Part shown: positions 48,340 through 60,534 of the stretch, one piece after another
Numbering within the stretch: position 1 is the first letter of the stretch
Layout of the letters: every line of letters starts with the position of its first letter
Source: Piliocolobus tephrosceles
Taxonomy: Eukaryota > Chordata > Mammalia > Primates > Cercopithecidae
Assembly: GCF_002776525.5 (NCBI RefSeq)
Contig: NC_045441.1
Coordinates: 110,407,161 to 110,471,160, forward strand
Direction of reading: 5' to 3'
Length of the DNA: 64,000 nt
The notes under the pieces: model-generated
What the model saw: the letters and a program-made list of their open reading frames with translations, nothing else
What the model was told of the DNA's origin: nothing
The model's database searches: none
Made by a program: the position numbers and the translations under genes

Positions 48340-48680
48340 CAGACCCATATTGACTTAAGCAGGGATGGCACCATGTTTGAGAGGCCAAAGAAGAGAGCTG
48401 GAGCCAGCAAATGAGGCATAAAGTTTATTGAAGGGACTTATATATAGGTTCATTCAGTGGTGGTGGGCTGGACAAGAGAACCATGATCACTTGTAAAAAG
48501 CATGAAGTTTATATAGCATTTTCACATAGCCTCCTCCTGCTAACATCCTTCATTTGACCCAAAACAAGGGACTTTGTTCTCTTATATGGCCTGCATTCCA
48601 TGGGATGGGCTGGGAGTTCAGATGCTCCTCATAGATAAGGAGTGAATCTTCAGGTTGGCCATTCCCAGATTCTGTAGCTT
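48340..48680 (-). mobile_element. LTR-like sequence of an endogenous retrovirus (family uncertain)
   Basis: GGCATAAAGTTTATTGAAGG is a reversed polyadenylation-signal context, preceded by GAGCTGGAGCCAGCAAATGA and followed by a TATATA motif. This arrangement fits a reversed solo LTR. No viral coding sequence is attached. Confidence 0.4.
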
Positions 48681-48859
48681 GAAACTTTACACAGACATTC
48701 TTCTGAGACCACAGAGTCGTTTTCAGGGTACAGAGTATGCTTGTTACTGCAGTCAGGTGCATCTGCCATATAGTAACTCTTTTATACTCTCTCATACCTT
48801 TGATAGTACTCAATGACTTCCTATCATCCATGGTTTCTAGAACATACTCATTTGCTTCT

Positions 48860-49699
48860 CCAGAATCTAACCAGTTTCTCTAAGACAGTCTTATTTTCTA
48901 TCACTCCATGACATTCTTTTTTTGTCACTCAGAATTTTCCACTTCTCTTCTTCTCATGTACTATATGAGGGAGAAATAACCTTGTCTGCAAGTAAACCTG
49001 ACTATAATAGCTTAAGCAAATAAGAGTTAATTTTTTCCCCCAACACTGTAAGAGACTGGGCGGTAAGTGGTGTTGATTTAGTAACTCAATAGTGTCAAGG
49101 CTTGTATTTTTAGAATTCTCTAGGCTTTCGCCTCATGGTCACAAGATGAGTACTGAAGCACCAGTGGTCATATTCATAGCCAGGGCATGCAGAAAAGAAA
49201 GGGGAAAGGATAGTGTGAACCATATCTGTCCCTTTTATCAAGAAAGCAAATACTTGGCCAGAAACTTCAAGCAGAATTCTATTCATACGACTTACTGGTC
49301 AGAACTAAATCTATGGTCATATGACCACATCTAACTGCAAAGGAGGCTGTAAAAGTATTTAGATTTTCTAGATCCTAAGTACAGGCCGATAAGGACAAAT
49401 AGGCTACAAAAGTGTGTTAGCTAAACCATCCAACATGGCCTGTTGCATATATATTGAACAATTTCTGCCTCCATGTTTTTGCATACAGTCTTCCCTGCCT
49501 AAAATGCTCCCTCCAGCCTTCCTTATTCTAAACTTTACTCTTTTTTTTTTTTTAGTGTCCAGCTTTACATTCCATCTCCTCCATTAAACATACTCTGAAA
49601 ATTCCAATTATCATGATCTCTCCTTTCTCTGAACACTTTTTTTCTCATACACAATAACATAACATCTGTTTTTAAAAATTCAAATTGTGCTACATTCAT
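48860..49699. other. Intergenic sequence, possibly old repeat relics
   Basis: Text around 49120-49330 (CACAAGATGAGTACTGAAGC, then GCCAGAAACTTCAAGCAGAA) resembles an old interspersed repeat I cannot name. 49440-49570 may be L2. Confidence 0.35.
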
Positions 49700-50225
49700 G
49701 CCATGTTGGGGGTTAGAAAACAATAGCTCAAAATGAGCTTTGGCTTTCTCTGAAGTTCCCCGATCTACCTGAAAGCTATAATAGATCCTCCAGAAGATAC
49801 TCAATTGCTATGAATCCCTTCCCAGATAGGACATCGACTGGAGGAAATGGATGCATCTCACAGAAAGGAAGACTAGAGTTTACCCCACACCCAGAGCCCA
49901 GACAAGCTTTGTCTCAGGCTGTTGTCTGTTCTTCGGGTCCATTTATCTTCTCTATATATCATTTACTCCTCCTTGAGAATTGCCTGCATCCCTCACTTTT
50001 CTCTCCTTTATGAAGAGGTCATTTCTCTCCTTTATGAAGAGGTCTTCAACCATCGGGCCCTTCTTTGAGTCTCATATTTTGTGGGATTCCCTTGTGCTTG
50101 CACCTAATAAATGTGTATGCCTTTTCTCCGTTAATCTGCCTATTGTCAGGTTGTTTTATAGGCTGGAATTATTGAAACTTTTGGGGGTGAAAGTTCATTT
50201 TGCTTCTACCATCACATGTTTTTGT
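49700..50225 (+). mobile_element. LTR-like sequence, sense (family uncertain)
   Basis: CACCTAATAAATGTGTATGC is a polyadenylation signal followed by CTGCCTATTGTCAGGTTG, a usual LTR 3'-end pattern. The 24-bp tandem duplication at 49998-50044 lies inside. Confidence 0.5.
49998..50044. repeat. Tandem duplication of about 24 bp
   Basis: TTTCTCTCCTTTATGAAGAG is repeated exactly with a period of 24, extending through GTC in both copies. Confidence 0.92.
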
Positions 50226-50254
50226 TGTTAACTTCCTAGTAGGACACTTGAGTT

Positions 50255-50770
50255 CTTTTTTTTTAATTGTATTTTTCCATAAGTTATTGTGGTACAGGTG
50301 GTATTTGGTTACATAAGTAATAGTAAGTTCTTTAGTGGAGATTTGTGAGAACCTGGTGCACTCATCACTCCAGCAGTATACACTGCACCATGTTTGCTGT
50401 CTTTTTTTTTTTTTTTTTTTTTGAGACGGAGTCTCGCTCTGTCACCCAGGCTGGAGTGCAATGGTGCCATCACGGCTCACTGCAAGCTCTGTTTCCCGGG
50501 TTCAAGCGATTCTCCTGCCTCAGCTTCCCAAGTAGCTGGGATTACAGGCACACACCACCACACCCAGCTAATTTTTTATTTTTAGTAGAGACAGGGTTTC
50601 ACCATGTTGGTCAGGCTGGTCTCAAACTCCTGACCTCGTGATCCCCCCGCCTCGGCCTCCCAGAGTGCTGGGATTACATGCATGAGCCACTGCGCCCCGC
50701 ATTTGTTGTCTTTTATCCCTTGCCCCACTCCCAGTCTTACCCTCAAGTCCCCAAAGTTCATGGCAAAACT
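50255..50770 (-). mobile_element. L1 3' end, split by an Alu insertion
   Basis: TTACATAAGTAATAGTAAGT, AACCTGGTGCACTCATCACT and CAGCAGTATACACTGCACCA, then after the Alu CTTTTATCCCTTGCCCCACT and CAAGTCCCCAAAGTTCATGG, form one L1 3' UTR in antisense. Confidence 0.8.
50402..50699 (-). mobile_element. Alu (S/Y-like) inside L1
   Basis: T20 followed by GAGACGGAGTCTCGCTCTGT, ending GCCACTGCGCCCCGC. The flanking TTTGCTGTC and TTTGTTGTC are near-identical and read as its target-site duplication. Confidence 0.92.
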
Positions 50771-51689
50771 GTTTTCAGTATCTTCTCTTCAGGATCTTCT
50801 ACAAAAGACAGTCTCATTGAGGTAAAAGTTGATATTTTACAAAAGATAAACTCTTTTTATTTAACTATTTAGTGACTGTGTTTCAAAGGACCTCACAGAG
50901 TTTAGCAATAATTACGTTTTAAAACTGTCATATGAATTGTGGCTTCACAATAATGAGACTGAGCCCTGATACCGAATACAACTGTAACTTCACGGTCACA
51001 TCTTACACATACTGATGCATTTAGCATTGTTAATAAGATGGAAGACACTGAATTTGAAATGTATTTGTTACATCATACTAATTATTAATTTGAATAGGAG
51101 CTGATTACTCTGCTTAATGGACTGTAAGAACTCTAACTCATGTACACTATACTACATAGGAGGTAACCTTGTTGATACTTAGTATAAATGTGATTTAGCT
51201 AGGAATTTAAGCCAAGGTTTGGGTTCCTAACTCAAGAGGTTGGAACATTTCAAAAAACACAACTCTTTTCTGGGCCTCCTAAGCTAGTCTCCCTTTTCAA
51301 AGGTCTGTTCTGCTGTTTATTACTTAATTGCTGACAAGGTAAATCTTATTTTTCTCCCCGGTCTTCTTTAGGGGTTTGTGTTTTTCTTTCTCAACTGAGT
51401 ATTTTTAGATTTGGTTTCTCATAGGAAATATCTTTCCCTCACATCAGAATAATTCTTTCTCCAAATAATTACCAAATAGCTGAAAATTGTTTTAATTTCT
51501 TAGATGGTGATTTGAATGACTGCATATAATTTACAATATTAAGTCATGTGATTGCAAAGGTAGGAATATTTTTGGAAAAAAAATTGAAATAGGAATTAAT
51601 AAAAGAAATTCCTAGCTCATTAAAAGTGAGTCTAAGTTTGGGTATGACAAAGATTCTCTCATTGACCAAAATTTACTCAGGTTCTCCTG
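50771..51689. other. Intergenic sequence, nothing recognised
   Basis: No gene or named repeat seen. Confidence 0.5.
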
Positions 51690-52145
51690 AACTCTTGTCA
51701 ACTAGGTCTTGAATTTTGGACTTTTATGTTTGTCCAGTTTTAGCAAGAACCTGCTAAGTCAGTTTAGCCAGAATCTCTCACCCTCCATATCTGATCACCC
51801 TCAATATCTTATCAGACTTCTCATCCTCCACCACCCCACCCCCCAGGTGATGTCTGATCACCCTGGCCTTCCTTCAGCAAAAAATCCTGTTAGGTTGGCT
51901 AAGCTAGAATCCCTCCTTACCCCTGATATTTCCTCTTAGTAATTTTTCATCCACTAACCCCTCTTCTGCTCCTTGGCCATAAGTCCCCACTTGTCCTCGT
52001 TGGAATCAGAGTTAAGCCCAGACTCTCTTCTGGACTGCAAGACCCCATTGCAGTAGTCCCTATACTTATCACAATGGTACTCTCTTGAAGAAAGTCTTTC
52101 TTACTGTCTTCAACAATTGTCATCAATAATTTCTTCTTTTACAGG
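51690..52145 (+). mobile_element. ERV1-like LTR, sense
   Basis: CCTTGGCCATAAGTCCCCAC (TATA-like position), TGCAAGACCCCATTGCAGTA and CTCTTGAAGAAAGTCTTTCT (decayed polyadenylation signal) appear in the order of a class I LTR. No gag, pol or env sequence is attached. Edges are uncertain. Confidence 0.6.
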
Positions 52146-52837
52146 TACCAGTGTCATTTAAAAACAAACTGCCTCACCAATACAAACATACTCTTAAAAG
52201 GATATTGTGAATCTAAAGTCAGAGAACTTGTAGGATTATAGCTGTAGATGATCAAACAAAAAAAGAACAAAGGCAGAGGAAGAAATGAGAGAGTGTGGCC
52301 TTCCCAGAGCCCCACTCCAGCTCTCCCTTGGTCTGCTTCTCAGACAGTAGGCACTGGCATTGAGAAATAAACCATGCACCTTTTGAAGTTATGCCACATC
52401 AATCACAGGCCTTTATATACTGATTAACTGCTTCTCTCAGCAAGAGGGATGATCCACCTCACTCTCTCAGCACAAAATAAACCAGTTTTGCAGCTCACGA
52501 ATTAACCCTTCTTTTGCCAGGCAAACTATTTTCCAGGATAATGAAAACAAAAAAGTAACATTTCAGATAATTTATTGATGAAATTCGTGATTATTTTCTG
52601 GCTAAACGTATGCTGGAAACTCTAAGATCATTACCTAATAACCTAGAATGGTTTCTAAAAACCCAGAGGTGGCAAAGGATGTGAGAATTAACGAACTGGG
52701 AGCATCCCTAAGTGTGCAGTCTGACTACCTTTGAGAGGTGCAAGGAATTAAAATCGACATGGATTCATGAAGGGCAACTGCAAGCTACATGTTTGGGAGA
52801 ACGGAGTTGCCTAATTTCCCATGAAGGATTTGCTGGA
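52146..52837. other. Intergenic sequence, nothing recognised
   Basis: No gene or named repeat seen. Confidence 0.45.
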
Positions 52838-52992
52838 ACAGTGCTTCTGTAAACTGAATGTGCCTACAAGTCACCTGGGAAGTTTATTAACATTTTGATT
52901 CAATATATATGGATGGGTCCTGATATTCTGCATTTCTAACAATCACCCAGTGGATGTGGACGCTGCTGGTCTGTGGACCACACGCTAAAGCA
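52838..52992 (+). mobile_element. MER20-like element
   Basis: GTCACCTGGGAAGTTTATTA, CTGCATTTCTAACAATCACC and GCTGGTCTGTGGACCACACG match MER20, with a decayed left end. Confidence 0.72.
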
Positions 52993-53529
52993 ATCTGGTT
53001 CTTGAGAACTCTTACTATAACTCAGCAATCCTAACTCATGCGCCAAAGCTAATGCCATCTTTGCCCTCCTTAAACATGTGGAGTCTTTGCAACTTTATAG
53101 CCTATCCTACCCTTAGCCCAACTTCAGCTGTATCAGATCAGTGGTGGCCTTCCCAAGTGAGGTCTGTCACTAGGTTATGTGTAGTAGCTGGTGGACTGCA
53201 GGTCCAACTGTATTATTTTGAAACAATGTAGGCATTGCTTTATCAAAATCTTACATAAATTCAAATACATCAAACAGAACAAGTAGGAAGAATTGGAGAA
53301 GGTTGTTAATTACATGAAAAAAATGCACTGAAGCACATGAGTTTTCTCACTTTGGCATACGCAGAACATATTTCAGGCCAAAATACAAGACTGAGTTTGC
53401 ATGTAGGCATGTATTTGTGGTGTTGAGCAAGTAACTAACCCAGTTCTGCCACTTGGATTGGTGCCCAAACAAGAAGCAGTAATGATACCTTACTTTTGTT
53501 TGTATAGTTACAAAGTACTACCGCATGCA

Positions 53530-53690
53530 CTATCCCTTTAATCCTTTTAATAAGCATCTGATTAAGAGTTATTCTTATTTTACACATGAAGAAACAGAAA
53601 CTTGAAGGTCACACGTCTAATTTCCCAGCCTAACAAATGGCAAACTTCAGACTTATAACTGAAGTTCTGAGTTCACTTCTCTTTCTAGCA
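53530..53690 (-). repeat. MIR SINE
   Basis: TTTTACACATGAAGAAACAG, GAAACTTGAAGGTCACACGT and CAGACTTATAACTGAAGTTC are MIR in antisense. Confidence 0.75.
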
Positions 53691-53704
53691 TCCTCTATGC
53701 TCTG

Positions 53705-53850
53705 CCATTGCTCTCAGCTGTGGTTGTACATTGAGACCATGGGAAGACCTTACAGAATGCTAATGCCTGGGTCCCACACTCAAGACATTCTGAGGTCATT
53801 GGTATGGGAAGTAGCCTGGGAATCAGGATTTTTAAAGCTTTCAGGTGAGT
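53705..53850 (+). mobile_element. MER20-like relic
   Basis: TAATGCCTGGGTCCCACACT and GGTATGGGAAGTAGCCTGGG fit a MER20-related hAT element. Confidence 0.5.
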
Positions 53851-53867
53851 CAAATGCAGTTATTCAG

Positions 53868-54062
53868 GCTTAACACTGTTGACATCTGGGGACAGATCAT
53901 TCTTTGTTGAAGAGGACTGTCCTGTGCATTGTAGGATGTCTAGCAGCATCTCTAGCCTCTGCCCTCTAGACACCGGTAACACTCCTCCATTTGTGACAAC
54001 CAAATGCCTCCAGACATTGCCAAATCTTCTCTGGGGTGCAAAATTGCCCTATTGAGAAGTAC
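53868..54062 (-). mobile_element. MER5A (hAT-Charlie)
   Basis: GTCCTGTGCATTGTAGGATG, CTAGCAGCATCTCTAGCCTC and CAAATGCCTCCAGACATTGC are MER5A in reverse. Confidence 0.88.
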
Positions 54063-54364
54063 CGCATAATATAAAGCCAAAGTTGTGAAGGACTGATAAA
54101 TAACTACATTATCATCAGCAATTGTAGTCTATTTGTTCATTTCTTAATTTACCCCACTCATGGCCAAAGAAGTAAAACAATTCATCATCTTTCCCTCTTC
54201 CCCATCTCATCAAAATTAGGAGCTGAACCTGATATACATTTTTGGAATACTATATTTATTTGATGATTATCTAATCTAATGGAAGATAGAAACTTCTGTT
54301 CATCCATAGTCTCTTAATTCACTCAATTACATTTCCTTAGTGATATTATGTACTGGTATGTCTT

Positions 54365-54511
54365 AATTTTGTCTGATAAGAATCACCTGGAATTATAACA
54401 GATTCCTCGGCCCTAATCCAAAACTAATGAATCCAAATTTTTAGGGAAAGGCCAAGTAATTCAGATATTTAACAAGTGTCTCCAGGTAATTCTTATAATC
54501 AGGGAAGTTTG
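54365..54511 (+). mobile_element. MER20-like or related hAT relic
   Basis: GATAAGAATCACCTGGAATTA then AGATTCCTCGGCCCTAATCC. The family is uncertain. Confidence 0.45.
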
Positions 54512-55374
54512 GAAAAAATTAGGTAATACAAAGGGAATACAGAGATGAATAAGACAGAGCTCCTCAAGAAGACATGTAATTTAGTGATAATTCACGATGA
54601 TAAGAGCAAAATTATAAGTGTGTAGAAGCTTAGCATGTAGCATAAAGGATGGAATTATTTACTTATTTTGGCTGAGGAGGCATAGCTCAGAGAAGGGCAT
54701 ATGTAGGAGATGATATCTGTCTGGGATTTTGAAGCATAAATACAACTAGCCAGGGGTACAAGGTGTAAAAGTACATTCTAGGTAGGGAAAATCAACAGGA
54801 GAAAATCATCTTCTGTTTCTAGATGCCTAGCCTATATATATATATATAACCATGCATGCAGTAGCTGCTCAATAAATACCTATTCTTTGGTCAACCTTAA
54901 ACCCACTGCTCCTTCATTATAGTGCTCTCTAGTCAGTGATTCTGCACATTGAGTATTATCCTCAAATGGGCATGAAAAAAGTTTGACTAGGTGAGGAGGT
55001 TGCTAATAGATTAACATTTGTATCTCATTGAAGCCCCCTGCATATTCATATTTAACTCTTAATATTTTTCCTTGGAATTAACTTTTGTACTCTTGTCTGA
55101 TGGCTGTTGACTTTTTAAAACCTATTCCATAGGTCTTTGTAAAAGCTGAAATTACTGTGTAATTATTGTACGAACATGAAGGACTCAACATGCTCTTAGA
55201 TTACTAATGGGAACATGAAAAGCATTTGCAGGCTGGGCAGAGACCCGTCTTAAAGTGATGATGATACTGATATTGCAAGGAAACATGAAAATTGGAGGAC
55301 ATTTCTGAATACTCCTTCTCTGCCTAAGGCTGTCTCCCAAGAAGCCTGAGAAAATAAGGCTTGTTCCATAATTA
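54512..55374. other. Intergenic sequence, part possibly L2
   Basis: AATACAGAGATGAATAAGAC at 54537 is an L2-like phrase. A (TA)n of about 8 units lies at 54834-54848. No gene was seen. Confidence 0.4.
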
Positions 55375-55640
55375 AGAGACCAGCTCAAATGTAATCTCCT
55401 CAGAATGGCTTTTTATGACTACCCACACCCTATTTCCTTCATCTCTTTTTCTTATCTTTTTTCATAGTATTTATAATTCCCTGACATTGTGTATCTGCTT
55501 ATTTGTTGTTTCTCTTTCCTCTACTAGATTAAAAGTTCCAGAAGGTCAAGAACCTTGCTAGTCTTATTTACTGTTGAATTCCAACTCTCCAAAAAAGTCC
55601 TTCATACATAAAAGCCATTAATTAAATAACTGCTGAATAC
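55375..55640 (+). repeat. L2 LINE 3' end
   Basis: GCTCAAATGTAATCTCCTCA, ATTCCCTGACATTGTGTATC and AGGTCAAGAACCTTGC follow the L2 3'-end order. A second, shorter L2-like piece is at 55735-55850. Confidence 0.7.
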
Positions 55641-56131
55641 TGAATAGATTATATATTATTTTAGAATCCTGGTTTTCTCCTTTGTAGGCTCAACATGCTT
55701 GTCCTCAGTTGTCAATGTCTAATTTTCTTTCTGGACTGTAACATTCATTAGGGCAGGGATGGTGTCTACCTTATTCTCTACTTATTCCAGCATATAGTAA
55801 ATACTTAAAAACTATTTATTTAATTAATCAATCTATGAATGAACAAGCGACTCAAACTAGAAGGCCAGCACTAGATGGCTTTACTCTAATGAGCCAGTTT
55901 CTCCAACAGCACACTGACCATCAGCATAGACGTGTGGGTCAGCAAATTCCAGGATTTAACAGTTCTGATTATTACAGCAGTCAGCTCTTCCTGTGACAGT
56001 AGTAACAATAGAACAAATGAAATGGCTAACGAGCAATAATCCTGTTACTCTTGAAGAGCAATTTTAAAAAAAGTCAAAGAAGAAAAGAAATCATACATCA
56101 GGGGCAGGGAAGCTCACTGAAATTGTTGACA

Positions 56132-56250
56132 AATATAGGTGAAACAGAGGGTCTTGCAAGCCAAGAAATGTGGGCATCTGGTGAGAAAATAGCAGAGGCA
56201 AAGAAGCCCAACCTAAAGAGACAGAGTGAGCCCAGAAAGCCCAATGGAAA
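56132..56250 (+). repeat. 119-bp duplicated segment, copy A
   Basis: Aligned without gaps to 60535-60653 (offset 4403), I count 7 mismatches, about 94% identity. The flanks of the two copies do not match. It is not a repeat family I recognise. An 88-codon open frame crosses copy A but is not preserved as a gene. Confidence 0.88.
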
Positions 56251-56544
56251 CCACAGATGTGGTCCTATCCCTGAAGTTCATGTTTGTCTACTATCGGTCA
56301 CAGGTATTCTACTCTAGGAAGTCATTCCCAATCATAAAGACATTCCAGATTCAAAGAGGAATATCTGCTGACATCATGACCTTCAAACTAAAACTTGCTT
56401 CATGCTCAGTATACAACTGTGTGGTGGGGGAGGAGAGCCCTCCTGCATTCTTAACTCTCGACAAGTAAGGACCTGATTTTCACAGGGTAGTCATTGCCAA
56501 TGAAGCAGCTACATTGTCTGGGGTATGTACCTTGGGGTTTGTCA

Positions 56545-57140
56545 TCGTGTGCAGGAAAAATTTAGGATGCAGACACACATGAAGAGTTTAGGAGTAGAGG
56601 TTTATTAGGTAGAAGAGAAGAGAAAGAGAAACAGCTCTCTCTATAGAGAGAAGGGTCTTCCAGCAGAAAGGACCAGCTGCAGACAGAAGACCCAGATTTT
56701 ATAGTGTGGTTTGAGGAGGCAGTATCTGATTTATGCAGGGCTCACAGACTGGTTCCATCAGGTAAAATGTTTACATAGCAGGCAGGGAAGGCTGGTTGCC
56801 CCACCCTAATATTATTATGCAACTGAATTTTCCTTGAGCAGAGCCATCTTGTCTGCTCTTTCCTGTACATGTGGCTAGCAGAGAAGGGAAGATGGGGTCG
56901 CCTCTTGAACATGTCTAGTCTCTAGTTCCTGCAGGCATTCACCCATGCAACCTCCTAACTTGCTTGTCTATGTCTGCAGCTCAACTTTACAGGCTGCTCT
57001 TTGTTAGAGAATGATTTGGGGCTGCTTTTCATTAAAAAGGGAAAGCTTTACCAAGGCTTCCATACCCTTACTATCTGCCTAAGTGATTTCTTCTTAACTC
57101 CTGTATCACTGAAGCTCTCAAATACACTTTACCACACCTT
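56545..57140 (-). mobile_element. LTR-like element of an endogenous retrovirus, reversed (family uncertain)
   Basis: AGTAGAGGTTTATTAGGTAG is a reversed polyadenylation context. GATTTATGCAGGGCTCACAG, GTTGCCCCACCCTAATATTA and GAATGATTTGGGGCTGCTTT read like a repeat body. No viral coding region is seen. It includes the palindrome CTCTCTATAGAGAG near 56637. Confidence 0.5.
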
Positions 57141-57374
57141 TTGTGTACACACCACACATAGAAAATTATAATAGTTGCATGGTACACTTGAATAAGCAGA
57201 CATGGCTGCTCCACCTGCCAACTCGGGGGCAGAGGAGAGCAGTATGTCAGGCACACCTGGAACTCATTTGAGATGGAACATTTAGCCTGCAGTCCACTGT
57301 TTAGAAATTCTGCACTGGCAGATGTGTTCTCGTTTTTCATCAGCCATGGAAGGCTTATATTATGCTAGGTTCTA

Positions 57375-58330
57375 TATGCATCCCAGAAATATTTTGGGGC
57401 ACCTACTACGTGCCAGGCACTTCTCAAAGTATGAGACAGAACAATAAAACAAAGACCCCTTTCTTATGAAGACTATATTCTAGGAAGGTGAGACAGAAAA
57501 CCAAACCTATGTTGGGCGGTGACAGTGCTACAGAGGTAAATACAGCAGGCAAGCATGATAGAAAGTGATGGTATGGGGGCAAAGCTGTGAGCAATTTTAT
57601 GTAGAGAGAGAGAAGGGTCTATTATTTGCTTATTGCTGCTGCAACAAGTTGTCATATATGTAGTGGCATAAAATAACACAAATTTATTACCTCACAGTGT
57701 TGGAAGTCAGAAGTCTAAAATGGATTGGCAGGGCCACATTCCTTCTGGAGGCTCTAGAGAAGGGTCCTTGCCTTTTTCACCTCTTAGAGACTGTCTGCAT
57801 TCCTTGGGTCATGGTCCATTTCTCTACATTCAAAGCCAGTAGTGTAACATTCTCAAATCTCCCTCCCTCTTACTCCTCCTTCTTATAAGGACCCTGAAAT
57901 TACACTGGGCCTATCTGGATAATCCAGGAGACTCTCCCCATCTCAATATTCTTTATTCATATTTACTCACAGTTGCAAAGTCTATTATGCCATATATGGG
58001 AACATATTCAAGGTTCCAGGGATTAGGACATGGACATCTTTGGGGGTCATTATTCTATGTACCACAGTAGGACTCTCCGACAAGGTGACATTTGATCAAT
58101 GACCAATCAGTGCAGGGCAGCCATGGAGCTATCAGGGGATTGAGGGTTCTAGCACTGGGGGAAGTGAATGCAAAAGTGCTATACGGGGAGTTGACTTGAC
58201 ATGCTTAAAGAATGGTAAAGAGTGTGTCCAGATTGGAATGAGAGAGCAATTATGGCAGTGGAAATACCAGAGGGATGGCAGCAGGCCAGAACAGGCATAC
58301 AGGGCCCAGGAGGCAATGTCAGGATTGCAT
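57375..58330 (-). repeat. L2 LINE fragment interrupted by MLT1
   Basis: CACCTACTACGTGCCAGGCA and the following text to about 57616 are L2 in antisense. The same element resumes at 58067 with GACATTTGATCAATGACCAA and runs to about 58330. Confidence 0.75.
57617..58066 (-). mobile_element. MLT1 LTR (ERVL-MaLR), reversed
   Basis: TTATTGCTGCTGCAACAAGT at one end, CAGAAGTCTAAAATGGATTG within, and GGACATCTTTGGGGGTCATT with a final ACCACA at the other. It is the same LTR class as 1811-2335, in the opposite orientation, and splits an L2. Confidence 0.88.
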
Positions 58331-58480
58331 GGATAAGCTCATTCAATTCATACAACAACCTGATAAAGTAGGTACTATTATTTGCCTTGTTTTTAAGGTT
58401 GAGCAACTGAGGCTCATAAAAGTTAAGTACAACTCAAAGAACAAATATTGAACTGAATCTGATGATTCTGGTTTAGAGAA
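58331..58480 (-). repeat. MIR SINE
   Basis: CAACCTGATAAAGTAGGTAC, GAGCAACTGAGGCTCATAAA and AGTTAAGTACAACTCAAAGA match MIR in antisense. Confidence 0.75.
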
Positions 58481-60189
58481 GTGAGAAGATCCTGGACAAA
58501 ATATCAATATCCTTCTGAGTTGCAATTTCAGTTGTGACTCAGAAGCCACATGTCAGTGTGACAGCGCAAGGAGCAAGGCCCAAATAGCTGCCCTCCTACC
58601 AGTTTCCCATTTGACAACAAAATTAAGGGTTTAGGCAGCTGTGATACAACTAAAATTAAGTCAGGCAACCTTTTTGTTCTTCAGGTTTACTATCTGTAAA
58701 ACAGTAGTACAATGTTGCAAATGTACCTTGTTATCAAACAATAAAAGAGATTCAGACTAATATGAATTTTCAAAACAGACAAATGGGACTTTATTTGTGC
58801 CATGAGAAGACACTCTGTATTAACAAAACATCATCCAAAGCTTTCTTTATAATAGTAAGTTTCTCTGGTATGCGCGTGCGTGCACACACATGTTTTCTGA
58901 TATTTGATTGGCAACTTTTTAAGAAAAGTAGTGATTACCAGAAGTGCCTTTATTTTGTCTTGCATATATTAGTTCTTTTTCTCTAGCTCTGAGATTTTGC
59001 ATTATTCCCTGCTAAAAGATGGAGAGTTTGGGGATGAGTTTGCACATTGTGTACCTGAGGGGTTCCTGGAAAGAATAAAAGGTTTCTAGAAGCATCTTAA
59101 TCACAGATAATTCTTTTTCTTCCTTCCCTGAGTCCCATGTCCAATGAATGCAGTGCATTTAGGGGGCAGAGTCAGGCCCAGTGTGGCTGGCATTGTTGCT
59201 AGAAGAGTCCAGCGACATGGACTATTAATAGAATTGTATGTTTATGTAAAATTGGGCAATTTAAAAGCAGAGCTATGTGTTCCTTTCCAAACACCTTGGT
59301 TGTTTAGAATAGAATTGTTAAATGTGTGAGTTGATTCTTTAGTTTCCAGTATTCACAGCTCCCACTCACAGCTTTGAAAATTCCTTTATGGCATCCACTT
59401 ACGGCAGTCAAATTGCGAAAGTTAAATGATATGCATTAAGGAAAAATGGGCCCCATGTGGCTGCTGGTGCTTTTGTCATCTTGTCAGGAGTCAGGAATCC
59501 TAGAGAGACCTGCATTGTCTGCATAGCTGTGCTTGCAGAAAGAATACATGGTATGGAGTGTTAGAAATCATAAAGGCTCTCCCTGCATTTGATCCGTATC
59601 ACAGCTCCCCACTCTGCCACGTGGTGCTTCCCACTCATTTCTGCCACCCCCACCATCCTCCATTCTTTAACACGCGTGGTAGCTCTGTGGAGATGGAAGT
59701 CCATGTCCCTGCATCGTGATGTTCAACCCCTCATGCCTCTCTTCCCCTACCCCCACCCTGCCCCAGGGTGAGTGTTTTCTGAATTGCAGTGATGTCAACA
59801 AAACAACAGACTTGAACAACCAGGACAAATCCAGGTGAGGTCTGAGAAGACTCCCGTGGAGAAAATTTTGCCTTGCAGCCTCTGCAGTGAAATTGCACAG
59901 TAGAGCAGAAAAATACCATAATGAGAGACCCAAAGGAAAATGGCCTTTTATGAAGTGGAAAGTGGAAAGATGGCCAGATGTGGACACTGCAGATTTAAAG
60001 ATATTCAGTGATGCAATTATTATAAGTGCAATGTCTCAATTTACAGACACTGAGGGTACCTGAAGTGACCAGAACATGCTCCTATGATTTCAGCAACTTA
60101 GGTAACCCAGGAGCAAGTCTTATCTGGTTATCTGGCCCCATTGCTCAGTGAAGCCAACTTTGCTGGGAGGAAGAAAGGACTGGGAGTTG
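58481..60189. other. Intergenic sequence, nothing firm
   Basis: Contains an alternating purine-pyrimidine stretch at 58869-58890 (ATGCGCGTGCGTGCACACAC). No gene or named repeat seen. Confidence 0.5.
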
Positions 60190-60385
60190 TAGATTTGAAT
60201 GAAGGCTTTTCCACTTACTGATTTTGTGAATTTGGGCAGCTTACATCCCTTTCTGAACCTCAAAGTTCACATAAGGAAAATGGGCATGATAGTGTTTCTC
60301 TTACTGGGTCGCTGTGAGGCACAAATGAGATCATGCATGAAGAATTACTATGTAAGCTGTGAAGTGTTGCACAAATGAAATTTGT
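60190..60385 (+). repeat. MIR SINE
   Basis: CCACTTACTGATTTTGTGAA, AAGGAAAATGGGCATGATAG and TCGCTGTGAGGCACAAATGA are MIR landmarks in order. Confidence 0.8.
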
Positions 60386-60534
60386 CAATATTAAGAAAAA
60401 CCAAAATTGTCACATTGACCTTGGACTCACCCAATTTCTTTGATCTGTTTAAATGTGGTAAGAGGTATCACATTTAACCTCCTCAAAAGAGGTTTAGATA
60501 TCTTGCCAATAACTTGTGTCATTAGAAACCAACC

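Noticed and set aside
56051..56468. Overlapping open frames across duplication copy A
   Set aside because: The frame is not maintained in copy B and no domain is recognisable, so duplication of a coding exon is not supported.
48340..57140. Endogenous retrovirus with coding genes
   Set aside because: Only LTR-like ends are visible. I found no gag, pol or env reading frame in either orientation.
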